From positions 1 through 64,000 of the forward strand of contig JAKUCV010007861.1 in the NCBI GenBank assembly GCA_028386065.3: a stretch of DNA of 64,000 nucleotides, read 5' to 3'. Every line of letters begins with the position of its first letter. Position 1 is the stretch's first letter. This stretch comes from Turnera subulata (Eukaryota; Streptophyta; Magnoliopsida; Malpighiales; Passifloraceae). A program made the position numbers and the translations under genes. Of the stretch, positions 36,497-48,518 are shown piece after piece. The notes beneath the pieces were generated by a model. That model saw nothing but the letters and a program-made list of their open reading frames with translations, did no database searches and was not told the DNA's origin.

Positions 36497-37546
36497 CTAG
36501 AACAATGCTTCAAATAATAATATCTTTCTTGAGTCAAACCAAACCTTCAGTTTCATATCCTTTTCATATTGCGTGCCATTCTTGAAGTGGTTGTTCCATA
36601 CTCCATCTTGCTTGCCACAGACTTCTTGTATTGTCTCCCATTCTTTGTTACTTTTAAAGAGACTCTCCTGTTTGCCTCTCATAAAAACATCCCTCACTTC
36701 CTCATTTGACGAAAACTTATCAACACCAATAAAATCAATTTCTTCAACTTCCTTCCTTTCAATCTCTTTTGGCCTTCTCTTCTCTTCTTTTTCAACACCT
36801 GTCAATTTGTCTTCCTCAAACAAAGAATTTTCTGCAAAAACTTTCTCTTCCATTTGTTTGCCTTCATCATCTCTTTGGTAAGAAAAATTATTTTGTTGAA
36901 CCACTAACTCTTCTTTTTCCTCCTCAAAAAATGATGTTTCCTCCATGATCCTTGTCAATCTGTATCATTCACCATAAAACCTCAAGTCTTGATGGAAATC
37001 TGGCAATGATAAATTTTCTACTTCAATTCTTCCCATTCTTCTAACTTCACCTTCAAACTTGTCTTCCTTGTAACATTGTGCTAAATCAATCTGCTCTGCA
37101 CAAATTCTAGAGAGTCTATGGAACTTACTTTTAAATTTATCATATGCACTTCTATCCCACAAGTTGAGATTTTTAATATCAATATTTGATTGGCTTTAGA
37201 CTTTTTTTCCAAAATACTCCAACTCATCTTCCACATATTGATCATTCTTCAGCCAATATTGCCAATATTCTGTTGGAGCATTACGAGGCCAATTTAATCC
37301 AGACGGAACTTTGCCTTTCTTAAAAGCTTGTTTGAGCTTGAGGAAATATTAACTCGGAAGAAGAGCTTTTTCAAGCACAAAATTATGACACCAGAGAGGT
37401 GTAGTACAAAGTAATATTTTCATAAACTTTTTTTCCTTAGCTTTATAAACTTCCATTAGCAACATTGTACTTTCATTGGCAATAACTTGAGCAAACCATA
37501 CATTATAGCCTCTAAAATTCAATGTTTTATAGTTCAATTTCCCCAT
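36497..37546 (-). pseudogene. Decayed minus-strand ORF, possibly retroelement ORF1
   Basis: Three open stretches on the minus strand (37546-37349, 37162-36965, 36958-36497) plus short connecting pieces give plausible protein with few hydrophobic runs: LNYKTLNFRGYNVWFAQV, GLNWPRNAPTEYWQYWLKND, FKSKFHRLSRICAEQ, then a highly charged Glu/Lys-rich tail. The composition suggests a nucleic-acid-binding ORF1 of a LINE, but I do not recognise the family with confidence. It lies head-to-head with the plus-strand LINE fragment that starts at 37567. Confidence 0.35.
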
Positions 37547-37566
37547 GCATAAATTAAGAATTTGAT

Positions 37567-38371
37567 ATGGGAGCCAAAGTTAATTTTACTTACCAAACTG
37601 CAAAAACTCTTTGGCTCATGGTCTTCTTTGCAACTCTCTGGTCCATTTGGCTAGCAAGAAACAAAGTTATATTTGAAGGAAGTAGTTTCGATGTGGACAA
37701 TATTTTTCAACTCATTGTGATAAGAGTGGGCCAAAGCTTTGTTCTATGAATTTCCTTACTCCTATATTGATCTCTTACAGGAATCTCAATCCCTCTGCCT
37801 TTGGTCTCCTTCCAAACTAAACAGACCACCCTCCCCACTAAGTCTCTCAAGTGGAACACAAATGGTTCTGCTATTGGTGCTCCAGGCCCTGTAGGTATTG
37901 GAGGTGTCCTTAGAAATGAGCATGGCTCTTTCTATGCATGTTTTCATTTCCAGTCAGATCATAAAATACAACCATTTCTGAGCTCCTTGCATTACTCAAA
38001 GCCTTGGAGTTATCCATCTCCAACTATGATGTGGCTTCTACTGATTTTATTTTTCAACTTGATTCTGCTATTGTTGTTTTCTGGAATTTCCAAATCAGAT
38101 AATGGACCATTGGCATCTCAATCAACTTTTCAACAAGCTGATCAATCTCACAAGCCAATTCTGACGTGCGAAATTCATTCACTCCTTCAGTGAATCAAAT
38201 TCCACAATGGATTCATTAGCCAAATTAGGATCTTCTCGCATCGCTGAATTTGTAGCTTGGCTGTAATAGGATTACAATACATTTTCTACTTTTTCTCTTC
38301 TGTTACTTCTCATGTACTTCATTTTGTAATCCTTGATAAAAATTCGCACTGTCTCAACCAAAAAAAAAAAC
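37567..38371 (+). mobile_element. LINE 3' fragment with RNase H
   Basis: Encodes TLWSIWLARNKVIFEGSS, then LKWNTNGSA and GIGGVLRNEHGSFYACFHFQ, an RVT_3-type RNase H start, and after frame slips STMDSLAKLGSSRIAEFVAW with stop at 38264-38266. A short 3' UTR ends in an A-run (about 38362-38371). The fragment is 5'-truncated and frame-shifted. Confidence 0.7.
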
Positions 38372-38922
38372 CAAGTGTGAGCTAATAATTGACAGGATTT
38401 AACAAGGTTATTATATATTCAAGAAAACAAAAATCCCCTACTTTTTCTAGGGTGTTTAATTTTACTTCTGGGCATCGCTTTCTATGCATGAATGCACTGA
38501 AAAGTCCCACTTCGGGGTGTCTTTTGATGTAGGTATGTAATGTTCTTGTTCTCAAGAAATTTAGCCAAAATGGTGTGGAATACGTGTGATAATGTTTGAA
38601 GGATCTTCTTCTTCTCTATATTTAAAACACTTGCTGTAGATTCATGGCCACATCAATTTTATTACGTAGAACTCGACACCTAAAATCACTTTCCCACATA
38701 TTTATATGGGTTGTTGTGATAAAATGGTAGCTGATTAAAAGAGTTGTTACAGGCTCCTTGCGACTGCTGAAAGATTAGACTAGAAAGGTGAAGTGGGTTT
38801 CAAGTTTTCAATAGCAGCAGATTAAAGGAGTCTAATCAAGCCTTTTGCTTTTCCTACTTTGTTTGGACACATGGGATGTTACTGGTTAAGCTATAGACAG
38901 TTTATGTTAACAAATATATATA
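38372..38922. other. Spacer without recognised feature
   Basis: No coding or repeat signal recognised up to the TRIM. Confidence 0.35.
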
Positions 38923-39542
38923 TGTTGGAAAACAAGTGTGAGTGATGCTTCCCACATCGAAAAGAAAGATGTCAAGTGTGTAACATATAAGTGAAGTGGA
39001 CCCATATATCTAATACCTTGAGGTTTTGGGTTATAAAGTGGTGTCCTTGTCACGTGTATGGAATTCACTTGGGCCTCGCGTATTGTCTCTCCAGTTTTCG
39101 GGCAACTCACAATTCTCAACACGTGGTAGCGAAGCCGATGGGTCGGCTGGGACGGAATGATTTGCGACATAGTGATGCTCACGTGGTTGCTGCCCCCGTG
39201 TGGAAAGAAGAGCGGTTGGGCTTTTGGTCGAAGCACCTGTGGAGTTGTAGTGGTGATATTGCGAAAAGTTTCTGGAATGTTTCCGTTGAAGGAGGAGTAG
39301 GCCCGTGGCCCGATATGGAAGAGTCTCACACTTGAGGGAGAGATTGTTAGAAAACAAGCATGAGTGGTGCATCCCACATCGGAAAGAAAGATGCCAAGTG
39401 AGTAACATATAAGTGAAGTGGACCCATATACCTAATACCTTGAGGTTTTGGACTACAGAGTGGTGTCCAGGTCACGTGTATGGAACTCACTTGGGCCTCG
39501 CGTATTGTCTCCCCGATTTTCAGGCGACTCCCGTTCTCAACA
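38923..39542 (+). mobile_element. TRIM (terminal-repeat retrotransposon in miniature)
   Basis: Two direct repeats of about 198 bp (38923-39121 and 39345-39542), both TGTT...CTCAACA, flank a 223-bp interior without ORF. A primer-site-like TGGTAGCGAAGCC starts at 39124, and the purine tract GAGGGAGAGAT ends at 39344. The target duplication is ATATA (38918-38922) versus ATTTA (39543-39547), one mismatch. Total 620 bp; must be mobilised in trans. Confidence 0.88.
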
Positions 39543-39818
39543 ATTTAAGTTAATTGTAATTACAAATCTAACCCTTTTTTTGGCACTGAATAATTTCGTG
39601 GTATAGACTTCTGATATGAGGTTCTGGATGTTAGAGTCGCATTATTGTGCCTACTGCCTAGGGCGATTCTGTCCGGCTCCATTTTCTAAGAGGTTGGGTT
39701 ATATAGCATCAAAAAACATTTAGCATCGAAAGAGGGTGGGTTATATGCACAAGACAGTAACTGTTTATTTTTTTGAGAAACAACAATAACTGTTTATGAA
39801 TGCACCATATTAGGAGAA
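39543..39818. other. Spacer with AACTGTTTATGA-type repeats
   Basis: Contains CAGTAACTGTTTAT (about 39747) and AATAACTGTTTATGAATGC (about 39786), relatives of phrases on the other side of Helitron C, i.e. a degenerate tandem repeat. Confidence 0.4.
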
Positions 39819-40545
39819 CTAGGCAACTACACGTGTTACACACGTGTTTGTGTGCTGATGGATTTATACTGTGTTGCACACGGATATTTAGTTATTCTTA
39901 TCGAAGGAGACAAAAGTAATTGAAAAGGTATTTCCTGCTCTAAAATACGAATGCTAAAATAGGAACAAAACAACTATATTGAGAGGATTTGAAAGCTTAC
40001 CTTGAATCCCCTTGAAGGTTATGCTGTTTGCCTTGGGTTTTATTTTTTGATTGTGAATGAAGCACAAATTTTTTATTTTGCCCTGAAAATTTAGAAGTTT
40101 AACTATACATAAATAATCAATTCTCTAAAACATGAAGCATGGTTTTGTTTAGTTATGAAAAAAAAAGAGATTATCTTAGTAATACGATCGCCATAGTGTG
40201 TGGTTTTCCTCATTTTATAGCACAAAAATTGATTGTAACATTAAATTGTAACATTAAATACATATGACCTTTGGTTTTCGAGAAGCATTTCATAATTTGA
40301 TGTATTAATACATGTGACTCTTAATTTTTTGCATTTAAACTTTTTAAGCTCAATTATGTCTTCTCATTGTCCTAACAAACAATTGATTTAAAATTAAATA
40401 TAGAATATTAAAAGTTTTTTTTATTAAATTCATTAAATAACATATTAATTATTTTTTGACAAAATTAGTTGCCACATGTCAATTTCTAGAAAGCCACTTG
40501 TCAACACCAGAGATTTAGGTCTCTAATTTAATATATTTATATAGA
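39819..40545 (-). mobile_element. Helitron C
   Basis: Minus-strand start TCTATATAAATATATTAAAT at 40545. The 3' end at 39819 has an ACACGTG/CACGTGT hairpin followed by AGTTGCCTAG. Flanks are A and T as required. The 5' part matches Helitrons A and B (AGAGACC, GACAAGTGGCTT). A 30-base phrase (CTGTTTATGARTGCACCATA and ten more) borders it on both sides. Confidence 0.78.
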
Positions 40546-41857
40546 TTTACTGTTTATGAGTGCACCATATTAGGAGAATTTTTTGACACAAATTTCTAAC
40601 GATGCCAAAACTCCAGGCCACAGTGAGAGCAGTAACTGGTTATGAATGCGCTCAATAAGACAATTTCGACGCAATTTTTTTAATGCATACATTTCTTTTA
40701 AATCCAAACTTTGCATTTTCATTTGTGACAAATCCCCTTAATGAGTTTACAAAACCTGCATAGTTCTAAAACTGTCACAGGACCAAGCAAATGTAGTAGA
40801 AAATCAATGCGCCCAGAGTTCACCTTCCAATATACTTAGGAGCATTCATAAAAGGTTGCCAGTTAACTCAAGCATGCGTGCCAATCTGCAGTAGAGTATG
40901 CCTTCCTATTTTCTAATTGGCTGACACTTGGACGCCTATTAACATCAGAATTTGTATCAAGCAGGTGAAACAACAAACAAAAATTTTATGGTTGATTAAT
41001 AATCGCCACCAGATATTAATATGCCCTTATATATATATATTTTTTTTTTCCAATAGGAGCAAACAAATGTTTCAAACAGTTAGAATTAATATATAAGGAG
41101 GAAGATTTACAATCCATGTCAAACTACATATAAACATTAGAATTAACGATTGTGTTCGAATATAATTTCCAAGATTTCAGTCTGTAACTAGCTTAATTAA
41201 TTAAGACAGGAATCCCAGTTAGAATTTAGTTTTATGAAAGGTGTATATCTGCTGGCACTGCATGATCAATAACTATATGTCTTATGCAAGATTCTGATGG
41301 AAGAACTTGCCATTAGAAACTTCCACAAGAATGCACAAAACAGCGAAATGGTAGAAACCAGATGTCCCATATACGACACACCTCCCTGGTTCCTCTAGTC
41401 GCAGTAGTACTTGCATGGAACTACCATCCTCCAGCTCCCAAAAGCCGATAATTACAGTCATATATCCTGGTGGTAGGTAACTTGCATTCTGGTGTTTTTG
41501 GATCAGTGGACATATAGTGCAGTTATGCTATGCGGTTTCGCTACCATGTAAAGTCGCAGTCTGCAGAAGATGATATGTGAAAGGGTCAGTGAATTGACTG
41601 CAGCCGTATTATCTCAATCAATAGTATAAAGTACAACTGCCTAGTATCTATCTGACAAAGCTAAGGTACAGAAGGTTTATCACAAGTGTGATAATAGATA
41701 AACAATAACGGGTAACTATCTATCCTTATCTGATAACAATGATACATATCCTAACACCATTGATGCAATCAAACCAGATAGCAAGAAGCAGATTAGCCGA
41801 GATCGGACAACCTTTATGCAACGTGAATTTTATTGGGAGCATGACTTTTTAGGATGC
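40546..41857. other. Intergenic sequence
   Basis: Mostly AT-rich without recognised gene. Another degenerate copy of AACTGGTTATGAATGCGCTC occurs near 40633. Confidence 0.35.
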
Positions 41858-43372
41858 TAATTGAGATTTATTAATGAAGCCAAAAAATTACATGAAGATA
41901 AGAAAAGAAAGTCGGCCGACAAGCAGTTGACCAAACCAAAACCTGAGAAGTGCTACATTACAGGGAAGGATAAGAATACAAGGCGGAATAGAGAACAGAA
42001 AGTGGGCGACACGACAGGGATCTTTCAGAAACAGCTTTCCAGGTCTTGACGAACGTGGCATTGGAGAGCATAGTCACATAATTCGCCGTACGTTATGGTA
42101 TGTGGTACGCGTACGCATACGCTACTTCTGGAGAATTCGGTACGTAGGGGGTATACTTCTGTGGTTCGCTAATTTGGTATATGGTACGTTTAAATTTTTT
42201 GGCCGGTACTTACATTGGTACATCTACAGAAATGCTACCCATCTTAATAGAATTTTAATAATTATGTACAACTTTACAAGAGCTAAATTAGGATAGTTTC
42301 ATAACACAACAATTTTTACTTAAGAACTATGCATTTTAAACTGAATATGATTTCTATTGTAACTGTCATTGTGATTTCCTTTCTCCTAAAATAGATAGAG
42401 TTGGTAGATAATAAAGACATTGATTATGTTGTGTTTATCAAGGAGAAATATACCTTGAGCACCTAACCGTTATTTCGTTTCCCAAAATAAAAGAGATGGG
42501 GGGAGTATTTAAATGGTTGGGCTTGCTAAAATATTGAAAAGCCCATAGTTTGTGGATTACAGGGCTTGGTAGCAAAAATCATTAAAAGCAAATAAAAAAA
42601 ACCCTTGTCTTCTTCAACCTTTAGAAATCATGTCGCCGCCATCAATGCACACAGGGGACACCAGCTAAGAATGAAAAACCATTTTTGTTAAGGTGACTAT
42701 CAATTCGTCGCTGGTAACGAATTGGTGCGCGTACCCAAGCGAACCGGTACTCTCAAGTACCGCGTTTTGGTTCGAACGAACCAATTCGCCGAACGTTGGA
42801 TTTTCAGCGAATTATGTGACTATGTTGGAGAGAACCATGGAGGAGGAGTAAGGGAAAGAGGGGTGGACAATCTTGATCCACCATGTAGCTCTGACGATTG
42901 CCAGGTGGAAAAGTGTGTCCCAACGGGGGGCCTTATTGTTGAAAATGAGATCATTTTGCATTAACCAAATGGACCAAATGACAGATGAACCTATAATCAG
43001 CCAGGAAGAAGTATTGTACCTATTCTCAGCAGCCGAAGGCCAAATGCTGAACCAAAGGGGACATGAGGTAGGCATGATCCATGAAACACCCCACTAATTG
43101 CATACTCGTTGCCATAAAAGCCAAGAGGATTTGCAGTGAAGGAAGAGATGGAAGAGGATTTCAGGGAATTGGAGACAAAAAGGGCATAAAGACTCATTTT
43201 CCTGGAGTACACCCCTTTGACATAACACATCCCTAGTAGCGATGCCGCCCATGGCAGGGTCAAGATTCCAGGAGAAGCTGTCAGGAGACGATAAAGATAG
43301 AGAGGAATTTTGGAGTTCAGCGAGGATAAGTAGGCAGTCATTTCTTTCCCATGAGTATAGTTTTGGTTTCAA
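41858..43372 (-). mobile_element. LINE 3' end (zf-RVT), split by hAT
   Basis: On the minus strand 43372-42833 encodes a zinc-binding RT-associated domain: GIATRDVLCQRGVL, CPFCLQFPEILFHLFLHC (CX2C...HX4HC type), IWSIWLMQNDLIFNNK and HPSFPYSSSMVLSN, with one frame change near 43090. The final codons lie on the far side of the hAT element: removing 42069-42824 and one 8-bp duplication keeps the frame open until TAA at 41958-41960. A 3' UTR with AATAAA-type signal follows. Confidence 0.78.
42069..42824. mobile_element. Non-autonomous hAT-type element
   Basis: 18-bp terminal inverted repeats CATAGTCACATAATTCGC (left 42069-42086; exact complement right 42807-42824). Perfect 8-bp target duplication TTGGAGAG (42061-42068 and 42825-42832), diagnostic of hAT. 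Both subterminal regions are rich in GTAC-containing palindromes (GGTACG, GTACGC, CGAACC), as in other hAT ends. No transposase; 756 bp. Confidence 0.9.
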
Positions 43373-43389
43373 AGGCCAGTCATCAATTT

Positions 43390-44760
43390 GATGTGCATGA
43401 AATTATATACTTTTTACAGCGCAAATTGTCGTCTTTTGGCCTTGCATTCATTATTTATTCATGCATTTAGATGTTAAATCACTTGTTTTCATGCCAAATC
43501 CATCTCTCCTTACCCTTGGTTGCTTTCAGGTGCAATTTCGCGAAATTTGGAGCTTATTTGGAGATTTTTGGATCAGCAGCGTCGGTGCTGCAGGAATTGT
43601 CCAGACAGCTGACAGCATCGCTGTCGACAAGACAATTTCGATCCAGCACATTATTTTTGACGATTTGCACCTACAATCTAGGAGTATTCAAGGATGCATT
43701 TGGACACTCCTTCTACGGAAAGAAGACTTATTTGCCACTTTTATGAAGATTATTTACTCTCCAAAACTTAGGGTTTTAATTGAAGACTTGAAGATATAAA
43801 TAGAGAAGAGACAAAACCCTAAGACACACCTACAGTTCTGAAGTCGGCAAAAGAAGTTCTAAAGGCTTAGAGAAAAGTGATTGTTTTTATTAGGTTATTA
43901 TTATGTGCATGTCGACTACTCTACTTTTTATGTTTTTATCTTTCTCCATGAACTAATTCTTCTATCTAGGTTGAAGGGATGTAGCTATAATTTTTTGTTT
44001 GATATATAATTCAATTTCTAGTTTTCTTTCAATTTGTTCATGTCTTGATTTGATATGGAGAGCTTAATAGTGTCTGCGGCCTGATCACCCTCAAACACTT
44101 ATTTAGACGCCTTAGTGACGCACCGAGAGGAGAAAGTAAGAACTCAGACCGTTCTATATCAAACCTCTACCTTATCAATTGTCGAAAGAGATTTTTATGA
44201 TAGATGAGGATAACAGCGCCTGGCACAGTGACACTGCGACATAGAAAAGAGCTTCACTGGCGAAAGCGGGTTGTTCGGGACTAGGGTAGGTTTATATCTA
44301 CACGTGACAGTAGTGGTAAACACTTTAGGTCAGGTAGCCCTTAAAGGTAGGCGAATTAAAGCACTAGAATATTGAATTGTACTTAGACAGCGACGCTGTA
44401 GTGATCCCCAGACAACCTAGGTCTCCATCCACTGCGTGTTCCTCCTAATCGACATCACTCTCCTATTTTCTATTCTGTTTGCTTGATTCACTCTGTTTAA
44501 TATTTCACTCCCTTTTATTTCTTGTTATTTACTTTATTTGCCCTTTTATATTTTGAATCATTATTCTCAAATCACAATTGGTTATTTACTTTTATTGTTT
44601 ATAGTCTAATTGATCGGGAGCTGAGGTCAGTATTGTTTCGTAGTCCCTGTGATTCGACCCTGTTTACTACAGCAACGCTGTGCACTTGCAGCCGGTTCTG
44701 CACAAACACACAATTGGTGTTGATAGAGGGCAGCAGTGCATTTTCAGCAATTGAGGCATT
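43390..44760 (+). mobile_element. Probable LTR remnant (Ty3/gypsy-like)
   Basis: Non-coding block whose end, AGTCCCTGTGATTCGACCCT followed by TTTACTACAGCAACGCTG, matches the characteristic 3' end of plant gypsy LTRs. A TATAAATAG-like box is near 43794 with a leader rich in CTAAG/AAACCCT. No second LTR, tRNA primer site or gag-pol is seen nearby, so it is either a solo LTR or a fragment; I could not fix the borders. Confidence 0.45.
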
Positions 44761-44763
44761 TTG

Positions 44764-45150
44764 AAGAAGGGAGCAATAGAGCATGACTTTGTTTTGGTGA
44801 AATCTTTGGGGCATTTATTTTTGTTGTTCAGAGAATATGATTTTGGTTCGTTGTGTATTCTTATGCTGGATGAAGCAATGGGCGAATGGGTCAACCCACG
44901 AGTTGATCGGTTGAGGGTGAACGGTGAATGGGTTCAGCCGCGACGAGATGATGGATTGAGTGAAGGATTTCCCTTTGCTACGTTAAAATCCTCGTTTTCC
45001 ATTATGGCTACAGATTTCCCAAAGTACAAGGACAACTGCCTTGTCTATTTTCTTAAGGATACATTCTATTCTTCCTATTCAAATAGATGCTTTCCTTCCT
45101 ACTGCTGTTCGCAACCGCCAAGTTGGGTCCACAAACGAAGAATCCTTTGC
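44764..45150 (+). pseudogene. DUF295 (F-box family) fragment
   Basis: A frame with EHDFVLVKSLGHLFLLF, then LSEGFPFATLKSSFSIMATD and FPKYKDNCLVYFLKD, resembling the DUF295 beta-propeller-like domain of SKIP23-type F-box proteins (pattern SxSxSDFPxxKxNCIYFxDD). The F-box and most of the domain are absent. Two other DUF295 relics lie at 60640-61400 and 61970-62726. Confidence 0.5.
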
Positions 45151-45330
45151 TCAGGAGGAGTAAGTTGGATGAGGAGAAATCCTCCTTTTCACTCAATCTG
45201 TGCCATAATTAAGACATGGGTCGACTGTTCAATAATTTTGTGCATCCTGATAGTCCAAGAAAAGGTGTTGTTATTTCGAGTTTTTAGTGTGATGGCTTGG
45301 ATTTATATGTTATTTCAAGTTTTAGGGTGA

Positions 45331-45899
45331 TGGCTTGGATTTATATTATGCAATTACATAGGCGTTGTATATATTCTTGTTGTTCCCTGCATTGTTTTTT
45401 TATTTCCTTTAGTTGTCTGTTGTGTTTATTCTTCAGCAGTCATCTACTCGTTGCCTGTGTGATTATCTGTTAGTTTCTTTGGTTAATAATTTTTTTTGAC
45501 AGAAGTTTACAGAAATAATTACCAAAGCTCATAACTGAATCATTGCTCCAAATATGTAATGGAACGTCCTAGCAGGTGATCCATGCAAAAAGCTCATAAA
45601 ACTAGCCTTGGGTGCCATTGTTCAAGAGAGTAGTCGAATGACTCCCAAGAAGAATTTGGTGGTTAGAAATGAGTACAACCCATTCAATTATTTTATGAAC
45701 TACTCAGTCCGACGATGGTCATTTATATGCTCCAGAATAGATTTTTCAATCTAATCTCTCTGACATATCCAAAAGTTAAAAATTGACTGTCAAATCTGCA
45801 TTTAAAGGGTAAGAGACCAATATAGCTCTCATTCACCAACTGAATCTTGAATGAATAATTCTAATTAGGCTGTTTCATCAGCTTACTCATTCTTTTGTT
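45331..45899. other. Intergenic sequence
   Basis: No feature recognised. Confidence 0.35.
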
Positions 45900-46882
45900 T
45901 CTTCAATTTCTCACCTTGAACTCCAAAATCATTTTTTTAAAGGGATAAATAAAGAAAGATACAAGTAAAGGTTCATAAAAATAATTGTAATCATCCATAG
46001 CATCTTGGTTCCCACACACACTCAATGTGTAAACAAGTCCTGAGCAGCCAACACATGCAGGAAGTTTAGAGGGCTTGCTCCCCGAGAAGATTCTCACTAA
46101 AAACTCCTATAAGGCATCTGATTCCCGGAAGATCATGAAGAATGATCTATGTCATGTTTCCACTCGAAACCCATGGCCATATTCAATGTTAGGAAGCTCA
46201 GGAACCCCAAACGGTCACCCAAAGTACCAGGGGCTTGTAATGGGAAAGCTTCCCAAAGGTTTCGACTAGGAAGTTCGAATCTCACCAAAGATGACGAAGT
46301 GTCTTCCCAAATACCATTCAGAGAAACCAATGTTTTTACAGATATCCATCTAAGGATCACATCATTACGGATGCTAGATAGCCACCTAGTACCCAAAAGG
46401 CCGCCCCTCTCTCAAACGGGCCCTTCACAAACAAAAAATAAACTTCTCCTGATAAGGCATCTACGGGATGTGAGGAGACAACACGTTGACACAAGGATTC
46501 CCATCTCCTATTGGGGCACCAAAGAAAGGTCGTAAAGATGCTCATCCATTCTAACGTTGGAGCAACATCAAGGGCACTTGAGGCCCATTTGCCACTCACA
46601 AAGATATCCATAGTCTTGCTAGAAGCTACTCCTCTAGTAGGATCTTAAAATACCATGTACATTGAAGAAAATAATCAGAGTAATCTCCACAGCTTCTTCT
46701 CTTCCCGAAAAGGAACCTGAAGCCAAACTGAAACTTTAAAGGGACACTAGGGAAGCCTAAAGGATGCCCATTTCTAAGGTACTTGAATCTCCAAAGAAAC
46801 CTTTTCAAAGGTACCCCACACACATAAGCTCTTTTGCCAACAATGCAAGGTCCATACATTCTCAATTACAGCAAACCCCATT
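45900..46882 (-). other. Unrecognised open-frame-rich host sequence
   Basis: Minus-strand frames such as 46865-46626 and 46611-46357 are open with protein-like composition (Trp, Gly, Phe rich) but I cannot assign them. The same sequence appears to resume at 56537 after the large LTR element and at 59643 after the second CACTA element, so one older repeat or gene was split twice. Part of it (46579-46882) is repeated at 47931-48234. Confidence 0.3.
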
Positions 46883-47166
46883 TGTTAGAACTCATGCCTC
46901 CTTGTCTCATTTCAGGGATTTTATATTGACAAACTAACCATGACTCAATTGATGACAACCTTGAAGCAAAAAGAAATCAATCAAAGAGCAAAGGTCTAAA
47001 GAGAAAAGAGCACAAGAATTGAAGTAACAAGCAAGAAAAGTTAGGAACACAAAATGTACAAGGATAAAACACTCAATTCCTCTAATACATTGGCTCAAAA
47101 CAAAATCAATTTTACACATGCATCAAATAGCATTCTTTCAAACACAAAAATGACTTTTGAGTATTG

Positions 47167-47678
47167 AACATCGATGTTCAAGTTTCCAACATCGATGTTC
47201 CTGCCTTCAAACAATTTTCAAAAACAGGCAGTAGCTCAGAACATCGATGTTGGCTTCCCAAACATCGATGTTTTTGTGACCGTTGCACTTAAAATTTTTT
47301 GCAGCAACAAAACATCGATGTTCCACTTTAAGACATCGATGTTCCTTCAATTGGTTTTCTTTAGAATTTTGGCATAGCCTCAAAACATCGATGTTCAAAT
47401 GGCAAACATCGATGTTCCAACATCAAACATCGATGTTCCACCTTCGCACATCGATGTTCTCATGAAGATCATTTTTTAACAAGTTTTGGCAGTGTTCCAA
47501 AACATCGATGTTCCCATGTCAAACATCAATGTTTTAGTGACCGTTGGACTCAATAATTCATATTTACTGGAAAAACATCAATGTTTCCTTGGTAAACATC
47601 GATGTTCTCATGACCGTTGGTCCAATAATTCAAACTTACTAGCCAAACATCGATGTTCTAAGTTTAAACATCGATGTT
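47167..47678. repeat. Phased AACATCGATGTT array, 5' LTR copy 1
   Basis: Sixteen dodecamers (a few with one change) start at 47167/47188, 47240/47261, 47311/47332, 47384/47405/47426/47447, 47501/47522, 47574/47595 and 47646/47667. Every within-group step is 21 bp. Successive groups start 71-75 bp apart (47426 to 47501 counted for the double group). The motif is a perfect palindrome with one central CpG. Confidence 0.95.
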
Positions 47679-48518
47679 GTGTCGTTTTGAGCAGATATCT
47701 TTTTCAACATCCCATGCTATTTTGTCTAAAGGTATTTTGGATTGATTCCACAACGGTCATACATGTTTTGAGACATATGAATAGAGGATTTATATCTCTG
47801 ATTATGAACAATCAACTCTCTACATTTTAAGCATTCATTGTCATACATACATTACAATTTTTATGAGCCAATATCCTTGAGGATTGAAAGTTGCCTTTAT
47901 AGAGCTTTACTTGTTACTCACATCCACTATTGAGGCCCATTTGCCACTCACAAAGATATCCATAGTCTTGCTAGAAGCTACTCCTCTAGTAGGATCTTAA
48001 AATACCATGTACATTGAAGAAAATAATCAGAGTAATCTCCACAGCTTCTTCTCTTCCCGAAAAGGAACCTGAAGCCAAACTGAAACTTTAAAGGGACACT
48101 AGGGAAGCCTAAAGGATGCCCTTTTCTAAGGTACTTGAATCTCCAAAGAAACCTTTTCAAAGGTACCCCACACACATAAGCTCTTTTGCCAACAATGCAA
48201 GGTCCATACATTCTCAATTACAGCAAACCCCATTTGTTAGAACTCATGCCTCCTTGTCTCATTTCAGGGATTTTATATTGACAAACTAACCATGACTCAA
48301 TTGATGACAACCTTGAAGCAAAAAGAAATCAATCAAAGAGCAAAGGTCTAAAGAGAAAAGAGCACAAGAATTGAAGTAACAAGCAAGAAAAGTTAGGAAC
48401 ACAAAATGTACAAGGATAAAACACTCAATTCCTCTAAGACATTGGCTCAAAACAAAATCAATTTTACACATGCATCAAATAGAATTCTTTCAAACACAAA
48501 AATGACTTTTGAGTATTG

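Noticed and set aside
47174..47830. Open frames made of repeated NIDV, TSMF and HRCS peptides on both strands
   Set aside because: They arise because ATCGAT-centred palindromes have no stop in any frame. All frames are open at once and there is no start context or conservation beyond the DNA motif.
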